Assembly (NCBI GenBank): GCA_900549995.1
Contig: URQQ01000005.1
Location: forward strand, 1 to 64,000
Length of the DNA: 64,000 nucleotides
Direction: 5' to 3'
Source of the DNA: an uncultured Lachnospiraceae bacterium
Lineage (GTDB): Bacteria > Bacillota > Clostridia > Lachnospirales > Lachnospiraceae
Part shown: one piece after another, positions 16,765 to 26,588 of the stretch
Layout: each line of letters opens with the position of its first letter
How positions within the stretch are numbered: position 1 is the stretch's first letter
Translations under genes and position numbers: made by a program
The notes under the pieces: model-generated
The model's input: the letters and a program-made list of their open reading frames with translations, nothing else
What the model was told of the DNA's origin: nothing
Database searches by the model: none

Positions 16765-17763
16765 TTACATCCCCTCCTTCAGGCTGAATGGAACGAACTC
16801 TTTGCCTTCCAGAATATATTTTATCAATTTGTAGCAATCCAGTTTCATAGCTGTCCTGTATGTAATCTTCCGTTTCAGCTTTGGATGCTGATATACAGTT
16901 TCGAGACGGCCTTCCATAGCTTCTATGAATATATTTCTTCCTTCTTCATTAAGCAGACAATAATTCATTTTCTTATCAAAATGCTTTGCAACCTGTATTC
17001 TGCGGTTATTGACGAGATCAAAGATTGTCCGGTATACAATAACTGGTTTAAACACTTCACACAGATCGAGGCTTAGAGAAAATCTTCCCTCTGAAGGTTC
17101 ATGCAGATAACTGATTCTTTGATCCAGATGTGTTCTGTAAATCGTTGATATAGTTTTTCCATAAAGCAGTGTATTTCCGAAAGATATCATTGCGTTCATT
17201 GGGTTGTCCGGCGGCCTCCTCACACGTTTGTCCATAACAAAATCTTCTGGCAGAAAATATTGGAATGCCTGATAAAATCTCATCCACGCTTCACCTTCAA
17301 GCGCCATCAGTACTTTAACATCTTCTGCCGTCTCCACACGGTCCATAAAATCTTTTTTAATCCAGTCAGTAGTCTCTTTCACTTCTTTTTTGTCATGTTT
17401 ATAGTAATGATATAGCACTTCGTACAGGTTGATTCCAATTCCTTTTACAATTGCTTTGGCAATTTCCACTCTGTCCATCAGGTACTTCTCTGCCTGTTTC
17501 ACCAGCAGTCTGCCACTCATATACTGATCTTTTGGATAAAAAGTTCCGCTGTATCCGCCATAATAATTAAAGAAGTGTACGATCACATGATTTTGCGAGA
17601 GAAAATCCAAAAGTTTCGTATTTATACTTACTTCATTCAAACAATAAATCTCTTTCGTATTCTCAATAGGTATATACACATTTTTGCCATTTTTCCCAAA
17701 ACACAATGAATTATCTTTCCGTGTCAATTCTCCCATTGATGAAATATATTTTGTTGTTCCCAC
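16765..17763 (-). CDS. cas1: CRISPR-associated integrase Cas1
   Basis: A 332-aa Cas1 of the I-B type. The three metal-binding residues are visible: Glu in ALEGEAWMRFY (about residue 145), His in SYLHEPSEGRF (about 220) and Asp/Glu in LDLCEVFKPVIV (about 235). With Cas2 it inserts new spacers at the leader-repeat boundary. It follows cas4 by 18 bases. Confidence 0.95.
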   Translation of the reverse strand: MGTTKYISSMGELTRKDNSLCFGKNGKNVYIPIENTKEIYCLNEVSINTKLLDFLSQNHVIVHFFNYYGGYSGTFYPKDQYMSGRLLVKQAEKYLMDRVEIAKAIVKGIGINLYEVLYHYYKHDKKEVKETTDWIKKDFMDRVETAEDVKVLMALEGEAWMRFYQAFQYFLPEDFVMDKRVRRPPDNPMNAMISFGNTLLYGKTISTIYRTHLDQRISYLHEPSEGRFSLSLDLCEVFKPVIVYRTIFDLVNNRRIQVAKHFDKKMNYCLLNEEGRNIFIEAMEGRLETVYQHPKLKRKITYRTAMKLDCYKLIKYILEGKEFVPFSLKEGM

Positions 17764-17781
17764 GTATTTCCCGCCTCCTGA

Positions 17782-18273
17782 CTATACATAGCAGTACTCA
17801 TAATATGCACATTGCCTGCAGTGAGCTTTTTCTGATACCTGCGGCACCTCCTCCTGCAAAAGAAGTTCCTCTATCTCATTTATATATTGCTCCAACTTCC
17901 TTTCAGCTTCCTTTGTCAGTTCCACATATACAACTTTCCTGCCGCCTTTATTCTTTTCTGTAAATTCCAGTTTCCCTTTGCGGCGTATTCCCTTTTCATC
18001 AAGAACTTTTAAATAAAATAATAGCTGCCACCTTGCTGCCTCTTCATCGGCATCTGACTTTTTTACCTCAGTCAGATATTCCGATGTAAGCTTATCAAGC
18101 CTGATATTTTCCAATGCAATTTCCGTATTATCAGACTGCGCCTTTTCTTCGTGGATTGCTTTTCCAATCTTAACCTGCTCACTGTTATCTTCAAGGTTCA
18201 GCCTGTTTCCGTGCAGGTAACACTGCCGTTTGCAATGGAAATAGTAGTTAATCAACGTACCGTTTACCTTCAT
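17782..18273 (-). CDS. cas4: CRISPR-associated Cas4 nuclease
   Basis: A 163-aa RecB-like iron-sulfur nuclease that selects PAM-bearing prespacers. Seen: HCKRQCYLH near residue 13 and a C-terminal CRQCAYYEYC (the 4Fe-4S cysteines), and EVKKSDADEEAARWQLLFYL, the catalytic E-x-K and QxxxY region. It lies 23 bases after cas3. Length is normal for a stand-alone Cas4. Confidence 0.93.
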   Translation of the reverse strand: MKVNGTLINYYFHCKRQCYLHGNRLNLEDNSEQVKIGKAIHEEKAQSDNTEIALENIRLDKLTSEYLTEVKKSDADEEAARWQLLFYLKVLDEKGIRRKGKLEFTEKNKGGRKVVYVELTKEAERKLEQYINEIEELLLQEEVPQVSEKAHCRQCAYYEYCYV

Positions 18274-18296
18274 TTTTCATCCTCCATAGGCCAATA

Positions 18297-20828
18297 CTAT
18301 ATGAAATCCACAAATTCTCCGACTTCCCCCTGAATCTTCTTACGATTAAGTTTTCCATCCTCAAAATATTTTTCACCGTCTTCTATATAATAAATATCAC
18401 CAATCTGGTCATTATACATGAGATCTGGATTCTTCTTTATCTGATAAATAAAATAGTTCATTTTACTTGTGACTTCAGAAAGTTTCACCTTTTTCTTTGC
18501 ATAGCTCATCTTCGTATCTTCCAGAAGTTCACGGTACTGACCCCAGATTTCCTGGCCATCAATTCCTTCCTCCTGAATATATCTCGCCAGATACACAGAC
18601 ATACTCCAATGATTCTCTTCTATCAGCCGCATTCTTTCTTTTACCTTGAAAAAATCAAGAACTCCTGTCTGCTCATGAAGAAAACTGTGAATCCCCTGCT
18701 CTCCGCCAGACTGATTATAGTTGACCTTAAGAACTCCAAGAATTTTCTCATAGTATTTATCAAATCCCTTCTCATCCAGGATTTGCCTCATAGCTTCATC
18801 CTCAATTGTAAATTCCTTATTCAGCCGGATATCCTCTCCATATACATCCTTCGGGTTATCAAGTTTAAAGAAATATACCGTTCCCTCCCTTTTACATGAA
18901 CGGTTAATTCTTCCCATAAATTGTTCTTCACTGTCAAATTTAGCTATATTTTTATAGCCTACATCCATATCAATATCTACGCCTGCCTCAATCACCTGCG
19001 TCGCCACCAGAATCACATTTTCCTCATTTTTAACATGATCAAGTATTCTTTTCCGCTCTATGATGCTGTCGTCACCAGCCATATAATATATCTTAGCTTC
19101 AACATCTGTACAGTTCATCAATCTTCTGAAAAAATCTTCCGCAGTTTGCTTTTTAATAAACTCGATCAGTACTTTCCCCACAGTTTTGCTTGTCTTCACT
19201 ACATGTTCAAACAATTCATCATTATCGTATCCCATCAGGTCATACCGTGTCTGTACACGGTTTATAAAACACGGGTGCGAAAAATACTTTCCCCTGTCAG
19301 CAATCAGTCTGACAGCATCTTTCGCAGACCCCGTCACCATATCAAAATCAGGCAACGTTGCTGACATAATAATAATTTTCATGTTCAGAAGTCTGGCCAT
19401 TTCCTTGAGAACCAGAATCATCTCTGTCCAGATGGTATTCTTATAGCTTTGAATTTCATCCAGAACAATCACACTTCCCGCCAGCTGATGAAATGCATAA
19501 GCCGATTCTTTGGTGTCCCCAAAGATCGTGTCAAATATACTTACATGTGTTGTCAGCACGATCGGGTAGTTTAAAAACTGACGGTCAAGCAGCGCCTTCT
19601 GGTAATATTCCTCATTATCTTCTCCCTCCTTCTTCTTGATTGGAGTAACGGAATTCACAACCGCTATACTGTCCATCAACTCCTCTCGATTCCCGAATAC
19701 TTTATTCAGACTCTCCAGATTCTGCTCAACCAGCGTATTAAATGGATATATGTAGTATATTTTCCTTAAGGAAGTATCCTCCTCCATCAGCTGAAAACTC
19801 AGGTTAAATGCAGTATTACTTTTTCCACTGCCCGTCGGTGCCTCCAGGTAAAATACATCTTCTCCCAGATGAGCCCTCAGATTTTCCTCAGCCTCCAGAT
19901 ACAGCTCACTCCTCAGTTCATTAATCTTTCTAACCTCATACCATACTTCCTTATTCTGTGGATAAACTCTCTTCTTATATTCCTCTATACTTTTAGATAC
20001 CTGCGTCTGCCGGAAAGCTTCTATAAACGGGTATATATCATTCAGGCTGCCAGTGTCTTTTACTTCGAGTCCATTGCCGTACTCTGATGCCGCATAATAA
20101 TCAGAGGCAACCAGAAGAGAATATAAGAACTTCTCATAGATATATCTTCCGATACTTTCATTCGTTCCTTTCCCGCCCATACGTTTCAGGACACTGCCGC
20201 ACGTCTTTTCAAGCTTCCCGGCCTTCAGCCTAAAGTTCTCTTTATATCCAATTTCGGCTCCGCTTTCCAACTCCTCTATCATATCGGCCTCATCACCGCT
20301 GTTAAGATTCTTCATGTATTTTTCTAAAGGAACAAGCCCACTGTGATGTCTTTCGATAATATAAGAATTACATATCAGGTATTCTTTCATAATGTTGCGT
20401 TCTTCTTTATTTTCCAGTTCCATAATCTTCTGATAATAATAATTCAGATATAAAACAGCAGAGACACCTGAATGTTTACTTTTAACAGGCTTAAACGCAT
20501 CATTTTCTTCGATCTCCATATTCCCCAGCCTGTCACGCTGATAGCCAGGATTGATCTTTCCGATATCATGAAACGTAATTACGTCACAAAGCATCCGATT
20601 GAACAGTTCCTTTGTCTCATCCGAGATGTCCTTCAAATACTCTCCTTCATATCTTCTAAATATTTCTTCAATCCCATTTTCCTTCATCAGTCTGAGAAAA
20701 TATTTCTGGCAAAGCTCAGTGTGGGCCTTTAGGCTCTCCCATTCGATTGTCTCTCCATGCTCATCTATTTTTGTATGTGCTTTATACTTCTCCAGATCCT
20801 CAACCAGATCTTCTAAATCTGTAAACAT
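18297..20828 (-). CDS. cas3: CRISPR-associated helicase-nuclease Cas3
   Basis: An 843-aa single-chain Cas3. The N-terminal HD nuclease domain has ITFHDIGKINPGYQ, KSHSGVSA and ERHHSG. The helicase has Walker A EAPTGSGKS (about residue 335), the DEAH-like box VLDEIQSY (about 455) and motif V/VI ATQVIEAGVDIDMD with QFMGRINRSCKREG. It is recruited by Cascade and degrades target DNA. A hairpin lies between it and cas5. The start is preceded by AAAGGGGGATGAAAG. Confidence 0.96.
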   Translation of the reverse strand: MFTDLEDLVEDLEKYKAHTKIDEHGETIEWESLKAHTELCQKYFLRLMKENGIEEIFRRYEGEYLKDISDETKELFNRMLCDVITFHDIGKINPGYQRDRLGNMEIEENDAFKPVKSKHSGVSAVLYLNYYYQKIMELENKEERNIMKEYLICNSYIIERHHSGLVPLEKYMKNLNSGDEADMIEELESGAEIGYKENFRLKAGKLEKTCGSVLKRMGGKGTNESIGRYIYEKFLYSLLVASDYYAASEYGNGLEVKDTGSLNDIYPFIEAFRQTQVSKSIEEYKKRVYPQNKEVWYEVRKINELRSELYLEAEENLRAHLGEDVFYLEAPTGSGKSNTAFNLSFQLMEEDTSLRKIYYIYPFNTLVEQNLESLNKVFGNREELMDSIAVVNSVTPIKKKEGEDNEEYYQKALLDRQFLNYPIVLTTHVSIFDTIFGDTKESAYAFHQLAGSVIVLDEIQSYKNTIWTEMILVLKEMARLLNMKIIIMSATLPDFDMVTGSAKDAVRLIADRGKYFSHPCFINRVQTRYDLMGYDNDELFEHVVKTSKTVGKVLIEFIKKQTAEDFFRRLMNCTDVEAKIYYMAGDDSIIERKRILDHVKNEENVILVATQVIEAGVDIDMDVGYKNIAKFDSEEQFMGRINRSCKREGTVYFFKLDNPKDVYGEDIRLNKEFTIEDEAMRQILDEKGFDKYYEKILGVLKVNYNQSGGEQGIHSFLHEQTGVLDFFKVKERMRLIEENHWSMSVYLARYIQEEGIDGQEIWGQYRELLEDTKMSYAKKKVKLSEVTSKMNYFIYQIKKNPDLMYNDQIGDIYYIEDGEKYFEDGKLNRKKIQGEVGEFVDFI

Positions 20829-20845
20829 CTTTCATCCCCCTTTGT

Positions 20846-20886
20846 AAAAAGGAGGCCCGAAAACCAATGTCTTCCGAACCTCCTTA
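20846..20886 (-). terminator. Terminator-like hairpin between cas5 and cas3
   Basis: Minus strand: AAGGAGG pairs with CCTCCTT, an inner CGGAA pairs with TTTCG (one G-U), and TTTTT follows. It lies inside the operon, in the 71-base gap, so it may only partly terminate and set the ratio of Cascade proteins to Cas3/Cas4/Cas1/Cas2. Confidence 0.6.
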
Positions 20887-20899
20887 TTGCAGATGCACT

Positions 20900-21658
20900 C
20901 TAATAAAATATGATATTTCTTTCTTCCAACCGATAGACATCCTGCTGTCCCCACACTGCCGGACCATCTGTATATACAAATTTTTTCAGCAGATAATTAT
21001 TCGTCCAGGCATCCATTTGATATGGCAGATTTTCCTGGTACTTAAATGTCAATTCAGTTTCATCTTCATCATCGAACCAATCACCCGTCAATGTCACAAG
21101 CTCTGCCGGAAACAGACAGTTTAATATCCCCTGATCACTATCCAGCCTGCTGCATTCCTGAATCTTAACCTCCTTGATATCTGCGTAATGATCATTTTTC
21201 CCAAGATACGGGCTGAATACACAGCGCCGTGACTGTAGGGCCTTAGCCAAAGCCTCACTCTCTTCCGACTGAATCAGCACGTAAATGTCCCAGGATGGAT
21301 TCTCCAGCCACTGCTCTTTAATAATCAGGTTGCCCCCCTGTTCTTTCGAAGCATACCCAACAGAGTTATTAAAGACCTGCACCTTTTTATGCAAGAAACC
21401 TTTTGGCGCATTTGGAACTATGGAAACTTTAAGTCCTTCCAGCCGCTCATAAAATTCCGGATACCCCTGCACCAACGCTTTCTTCTTTTTCCCTTCCTGC
21501 GCCATCTGATTATAGCCGCCATACCCAAGAACCGCTCCAAACAGTCCCAATAACGCTACTTTATGTATATTTCCATATGTAAAATAGTAATATGAATTTA
21601 CTTCGGGCTTTTTAAAGAAGGCTGTCTTTCCGCTTAATGTAAATCGAAGTATCTTCAT
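20900..21658 (-). CDS. cas5: Cascade subunit Cas5 (type I-B)
   Basis: A 252-aa Cas5: the N-terminal MKILRFTLSGKTAFFKKPEVN, SYYYFTYGNIHKVALLGLFGAVLGYGGY is the Cas5b fold with its glycine-rich loop. Cas5 caps the 5' handle of the crRNA in Cascade. It begins 3 bases after the cas7 stop. Confidence 0.92.
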   Translation of the reverse strand: MKILRFTLSGKTAFFKKPEVNSYYYFTYGNIHKVALLGLFGAVLGYGGYNQMAQEGKKKKALVQGYPEFYERLEGLKVSIVPNAPKGFLHKKVQVFNNSVGYASKEQGGNLIIKEQWLENPSWDIYVLIQSEESEALAKALQSRRCVFSPYLGKNDHYADIKEVKIQECSRLDSDQGILNCLFPAELVTLTGDWFDDEDETELTFKYQENLPYQMDAWTNNYLLKKFVYTDGPAVWGQQDVYRLEERNIIFY

Positions 21659-21661
21659 CCG

Positions 21662-22606
21662 CTACACCTCTTTTTGCGTTATAATGTTGTATACGGCTGC
21701 CCCCTTTATCTCTCCTTCCAGCACCGTTGTATGTGGATTGTAGTAGATCTCCACTGATAAAATCTGATCCCCCATCTCTTCCAGAAGTTCTCCAAACTGC
21801 AGCGAAATCACATTTTTATCTTTCTTTTCAAACGTGATATACTCTGTGAGATTCGGAAGATATGCGTCCTGCTTTGTCTCTACAAATACAGCAAATTCAT
21901 TCTCACATCCTTCTTTTGAATTCGTTGCAAATGATGTTGCTGATGTCAGCGCCGCTTTTTTAAACTGCGCATAATCCTCCTCTGTGTATCCTTCCGTCAC
22001 ACCAAGCTGTATCAGTTCTTTATACGCCATCGGATTAATCACAAATGGATAAAAATAGTGGGCCTCATTGCTTACAATTTTTGTTCCAAGTGTGGAATTC
22101 TTTGCTTCTTCTTTCCCTTCTTTTCCATCATCTGAAGCATCACGAAACGGTGAGAGAATCTGCTGCTCCTCCGGTTTTGAATTACTGTACTTATTAAATC
22201 CCTGGCCAATCTGTACGGCTCCTGTGATAGAGAAGTTATTTCCGGCTTCTGCAAATGTTGCCCCAAAATTCTTTACATCTATTGCGTTCATTAAATTTGT
22301 CAGTACTTCCTTTGAATCCTTACACTCCTTTAAATCCTCCACTTGAAAAATATGCTCATATCTCTCTTTCAACGAACGCGGCACAAGTGTAGTTACACCC
22401 TGCTTTCCATCAGAAAATCTCATTGATTTTATGTAAAGAACCTTTCTGCCCTCGTTGTCCCACATTTTTTTCATCGGATACTTTAATGCTTTGTCACTTC
22501 CAAATACAGCACCATCTGACGTCGTCTTTGGATATCCGGAAAAATCAGCATTCCAGTTTGCCATAATTGATGAAATTCCCAATATTCCATATACTCGTTT
22601 ATCCAT
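21662..22606 (-). CDS. cas7: Cascade backbone subunit Cas7 (Csh2 type)
   Basis: A 314-aa RAMP protein of the Cas7b/Csh2 family: VYGILGISSIMANWNADFSG at the N-terminus, FGATFAEAGNNFSITGAVQIGQG, and EAHYFYPFVINPMAY. It polymerises along the crRNA spacer. Start and the cas8b stop are adjacent, without a gap. Confidence 0.93.
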   Translation of the reverse strand: MDKRVYGILGISSIMANWNADFSGYPKTTSDGAVFGSDKALKYPMKKMWDNEGRKVLYIKSMRFSDGKQGVTTLVPRSLKERYEHIFQVEDLKECKDSKEVLTNLMNAIDVKNFGATFAEAGNNFSITGAVQIGQGFNKYSNSKPEEQQILSPFRDASDDGKEGKEEAKNSTLGTKIVSNEAHYFYPFVINPMAYKELIQLGVTEGYTEEDYAQFKKAALTSATSFATNSKEGCENEFAVFVETKQDAYLPNLTEYITFEKKDKNVISLQFGELLEEMGDQILSVEIYYNPHTTVLEGEIKGAAVYNIITQKEV

Positions 22607-24349
22607 TTACTTTTCCCCCTTTTCATAAATAAGACTGCTGCATGTAAATCCCATCATAATCATATCCTGATCCACCTTGCTGTCTGGCTCGTATCCTTTG
22701 ATCATCGATAGCAGATTATTCACTCTTTTGCTCCCGTAATCTATGTTGTAATTATATTTCTTATAATACTGTGTCAGGCGTTCCTTCAGCATCTCATCTG
22801 TCCCGGCATTTAAAAATGGATTAATCAAAGAACTTTTTTTCTTAGATGTTTTATTCAAAGAAATCAGGTAATCCGCCATCTGACCTACCGCAAAATAATA
22901 TTCTTTGTCATTTTCCAGTTCCATCGTCTCTTTAGCATTTATTTTCTCTCTCAGTTTTCCTCTCATCTCACCTAATATCGATGCCATATTTTTCCCTCCC
23001 TTATCAAGATATTGGATCAAAGACCAACGAAGATTCATCTGACGCGCCGCTTTCTCTCTATATCCGTCACTCAATGAACCCTTTACTAATTCAAGCGATA
23101 TCTTTTTAATCACCGGTTCAAATCCCCCGGCAATCCCTTTATGTATCCAGTCAAAAACTGCTTCTCTGGAAATCAGAATATTTTGTTTTAGATAACCGTC
23201 ATTAAGACCGAGTTTCTCCGCCTCTGTAAAATAATTATTTCTCAGCATTTTGGAAAAGAAAATCTCATCTATCAGCTGTTCTATATCTTCTCGTTTCCTG
23301 TACGTCTTATACTGTCTGAGATATTCTTTATGCAGATCGTGATCTGCTCCAACAATATTGGAATATTCAAAATACTCACCTTTAGGCAGTTCATTCTGAT
23401 AATATGGAATCACATCCTGCCCGTGGATCTCTACTTCTTTCCCCTTCTGTATTCTCAGAAAAAATCCACTCACAGCCTGAGACGGGAACTCATCATTTTT
23501 ACACGGAATAAATTTCTTCTCCTCCATATCAACATAGATATTATACCGTCCAGCCGCTGCAAAGTTCATCAAATAATCAAAAAACTGTTTCTGAACCATC
23601 GCTTCGTCCCCATCCAACAGATAAGATGCAGGACATTTTCTTGTTTTCACAGACAAAAACGGCTTTTTTGCATTCATTCCGAGATTGTTATCAGGTAATC
23701 CGTATATTTTCCCTTCTTTTTCTACATTATAGTCATTACTGTTATAAATGTTAGGAAGAATATACCGCTTCGCTTCCCTTACCAAAACCTCTTTCTCTGT
23801 CAGAAAGAATATTTTCAGGTAGTCTTTCTTTGTCATATCACAAACCTGTTCCATTTGGAAAATATGACCTTTAACCCACTCTCTGTTTCGTTCAAGCCTC
23901 TCAGCGTCAACCTCACCAATATCCTCTTTTATCACTGTGTATATCTTGGCAGCTTCTTTTGATTTCTCATATTTCTTTTCAGGATTTAACAGTGTATCAT
24001 AATATCGGTCAATTCCGCCTTCCGTAAGTTTCCCATTTACAACGCTGTCCTTCTTCACCCAGAACGATTCCAGGTTGTTTGAATGAACTATTTTCCCCGA
24101 ATCTACAGGCTTATTCATCGAAATCAGCTGACTGTAATAATCATAAAAACAAAACTCTTTAAAATAGACATGATCCCGCTCAATTGTCCGTGTCTTTTTA
24201 TCCATCTTTATGTTCATCGGATTCCCCATCTCTCCGCTTTGGTCCACAAAGATATAAGTACCGTCTGCCGGAATATAAGAATTTAAAATTAAGTCTTCAT
24301 GCTCTGCTTCCAACCGTTCCCGAAATACTTCCAGGCATTCACCCAGCAT
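22607..24349 (-). CDS. cas8b: Cascade large subunit Cas8b (Csh1 type)
   Basis: A 580-aa large subunit with the position and character of Csh1/Cas8b: an N-terminal ILNSYIPADGTYIFVD, a central KTRKCPASYLLDGDEAM region and a helical C-terminus (AVGQMADYLISLNKTSKKKSSLINPF). It recognises the PAM and recruits Cas3. The family is highly divergent, so the call rests on operon position between cas6 and cas7 as well as on sequence. Confidence 0.88.
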   Translation of the reverse strand: MLGECLEVFRERLEAEHEDLILNSYIPADGTYIFVDQSGEMGNPMNIKMDKKTRTIERDHVYFKEFCFYDYYSQLISMNKPVDSGKIVHSNNLESFWVKKDSVVNGKLTEGGIDRYYDTLLNPEKKYEKSKEAAKIYTVIKEDIGEVDAERLERNREWVKGHIFQMEQVCDMTKKDYLKIFFLTEKEVLVREAKRYILPNIYNSNDYNVEKEGKIYGLPDNNLGMNAKKPFLSVKTRKCPASYLLDGDEAMVQKQFFDYLMNFAAAGRYNIYVDMEEKKFIPCKNDEFPSQAVSGFFLRIQKGKEVEIHGQDVIPYYQNELPKGEYFEYSNIVGADHDLHKEYLRQYKTYRKREDIEQLIDEIFFSKMLRNNYFTEAEKLGLNDGYLKQNILISREAVFDWIHKGIAGGFEPVIKKISLELVKGSLSDGYREKAARQMNLRWSLIQYLDKGGKNMASILGEMRGKLREKINAKETMELENDKEYYFAVGQMADYLISLNKTSKKKSSLINPFLNAGTDEMLKERLTQYYKKYNYNIDYGSKRVNNLLSMIKGYEPDSKVDQDMIMMGFTCSSLIYEKGEK

Positions 24350-24364
24350 CTGCTCACCCCCTGT

Positions 24365-25057
24365 TTAAAGCCAACGATAATTCAAAAATCCAAATCCTCT
24401 GGAATTCATCTCCAATATTCCTGTCCCTAATGCCATATACGCAAGTTTCTGTGCCGTCTCATTATCCGCTGCATGAATCCGGACTTTATCCCCCAGAAGC
24501 TTGATTCCTTTGTACTCCGCAGCAATAGGCCCGCGATTGAGAATTTCAATTCCTGTGTAAAGTTCAAAATCCTCGTCCAGCTTATCATTTTCAAACTGGT
24601 TCCATTTCTTTATCAGATTTACCTTCAGACGTCTTTCATACTCCTCAAACGCCATATGTCCCTTCCAATAGCCCTTCTCATCTTTTATAACCGCAGGTGT
24701 GAGCGTATACAGCAAATCAATATGCTTTTTAGGGATCAGTCTGTTCTCTACCCGCAGCCCTTTCATGAACTCTGTACTCACATCCTCACAACTTTCAGAA
24801 AAATACTCCGCAAGATGACGATCCACAGTGCGGATTGTCAGCGTATAACTCTTATCCTGTTTATAAATCTTATCAGCTTCCTGCGGATACAACAAATCAT
24901 AACAATAATATTTATATTTATTTTCGTTATGTAAAGCCTTCATCTTCTCATTCTGCGCAAAGCAACTATCAATAAAATATGTAATTTGCGTTTGAGCGTT
25001 CGTAACTGGAATATCTTTTTTCAAATAAACTTTAACCCGAATTTGAAATACGTCCAT
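24365..25057 (-). CDS. cas6: CRISPR RNA endonuclease Cas6 (type I-B)
   Basis: A 230-aa Cas6 with two RAMP-type halves and the glycine-rich loop near the C-terminus (MALGTGILEMNSRGFGFLNYR). It cuts the pre-crRNA at the base of the repeat hairpin, which predicts the 8-nt handle ATTTGAAT here. It is the first gene of the operon, preceded by GGAGAGGTAC. Confidence 0.92.
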   Translation of the reverse strand: MDVFQIRVKVYLKKDIPVTNAQTQITYFIDSCFAQNEKMKALHNENKYKYYCYDLLYPQEADKIYKQDKSYTLTIRTVDRHLAEYFSESCEDVSTEFMKGLRVENRLIPKKHIDLLYTLTPAVIKDEKGYWKGHMAFEEYERRLKVNLIKKWNQFENDKLDEDFELYTGIEILNRGPIAAEYKGIKLLGDKVRIHAADNETAQKLAYMALGTGILEMNSRGFGFLNYRWL

Positions 25058-25410
25058 CTTCAGTACCTCTCCTTATGCCTTCTGTTAATCGGTAAAACTT
25101 CTTCTGTCTTTTATATGGAAATATAAATTAATTCTCATTTTTGCCAAAATAAAAAAGACATGACATCTATTTCGCCATCTCTTTTCAACTCAATAACTGC
25201 ATCATTGCGGCGACGTAATTTATAACTCACAAAATAAACAGTTTCTTCAGACTGCTATTTCATCCATATAAGACTTAAATCAATAAAATTACGCCCAATC
25301 ACACTTTTTTCTTCTGTTAGAATTTTATCACAATTGTCTATTAATTTCAACAATTTCCTATGCTTATTGGTCATTTTACCAATTTGAATTTTCTGAACTT
25401 TAATGATTTT
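25058..25410. promoter_or_regulatory. Gene-free region between cas6 and array 2 with a cas promoter
   Basis: An AT-rich 353-bp stretch. On the minus strand TTGGCA (25142-25147), 16 bases, TATATT (25120-25125) is a credible cas-operon promoter about 62 bases before the cas6 ATG. Nothing else is recognisable. The right end merges into the decayed distal repeat of array 2. Confidence 0.55.
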
Positions 25411-26362
25411 ATTTAGTTATATTACATATTCTTGTTTATCGTAAAATTTTTGTTCCTAAGTCCAGCAAAGCCGTTCATTCAAATACATCCCACGTTCTTG
25501 TTTATCTCCGGAGTAGAAGTGCCAAACCATATGCCATCCTTATTTAAATACATCTCATGTTCTTGCTAATCATTGAGCCGATACAGCGTTGCACCACTAT
25601 GCTTACATTCAAATACATCTCATGTTCTTGTTTATCCTATCAGGCTAAACAGTATGTAGGCTGGGTGTTCACATTCAAATACATCTCATGTTCTTGTTTA
25701 TCGGGGCTACCTCTATAAAAGTATCAGGGATAAGCATATTCAAATACATCTCATGTTCTTGTTTATCGCAGTTCAGGACTTTTTGCATATCCTTTTTTAT
25801 CAGATTCAAATACATCTCATGTTCTTGTTTATCATCTGGAAGATGGAAGCTGCCCGGCAGCAGAAATCAATTCAAATACATCTCATGTTCTTGTTTATCT
25901 GTTGCTTCCCAGACAGCTTACACGCTGCTAGAGGGATTCAAATACATCTCATGTTCTTGTTTATCGCATAAGAAAAAAAGTTATCATCTGTGCTATTCGT
26001 CATTCAAATACATCTCATGTTCTTGTTTATCATTCGTAAGGGCTACAGGTGGTGTTCCATGTACACGAATTCAAATACATCTCATGTTCTTGTTTATCTA
26101 CTGCTTTAACCGCCGCTTTTACTGCGGCACAGTCATTCAAATACATCTCATGTTCTTGTTTATCAGCGGGATGCAGATACCGGCACAGCGACGTACGAGC
26201 ATTCAAATACATCTCATGTTCTTGTTTATCAAAGAGAAAGGTTTGATATTTTATGTTTTTATTAGCATTCAAATACATCTCATGTTCTTGTTTATCGAGG
26301 CGCAATGACACCGAACGAATGGAGACAGACTAATTCAAATACATCTCATGTTCTTGTTTATC
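25411..26362 (-). CRISPR. CRISPR array 2 (type I-B), 14 repeats plus one decayed unit
   Basis: Fourteen 30-bp repeats start at 25477, 25542, 25607, 25673, 25738, 25804, 25870, 25936, 26002, 26069, 26135, 26201, 26267 and 26333, with 13 unique spacers of about 35-37 bp. A half-decayed copy sits at 25411-25440 and a further unit between it and 25477. The two leftmost full repeats have point changes (CACG at 25477; CTAATC at 25542), so the left end is the old end. The repeat matches array 1 except for the loop base (CTC here versus CCC in most of array 1). Transcription is expected on the minus strand from the right-hand leader, reading toward cas6. Confidence 0.97.
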
Positions 26363-26588
26363 CAACGAGTTTCCGCTGTTTCTAAATCAATCATACACAT
26401 TTTCTCTTGAAAACACAAGGTTTTCCTCTTTTTTACCAGCCGTCACTCATATTTTCCATCTCCCAGGCAAATCATGCTCTTTCCCTTGCAGTTACTGCAT
26501 TACACGCATTTTTTCTCCAAATGCGCCTGGTAAATTTTTTCCCATCTTACCTTCCATACTCATATAGAACTCTTCATTGGCTGTCCTG
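26363..26588 (-). promoter_or_regulatory. Leader of CRISPR array 2
   Basis: A gene-free 226-bp stretch. It has ACAAGG 53 bases from the repeat edge (26415-26420), TTTTACCAGCCG at 26431-26442 and the inverted partner CGCCTGGTAAA at 26524-26534, nearly the same geometry as in leader 1 (about 104 bp between outer ends). A GCATTT/AAATGC hairpin lies just inside the right arm. Confidence 0.75.

Noticed and set aside
25688..26311. Frames on both strands across CRISPR array 2
   Set aside because: Repeat-derived; same reason as for array 1.
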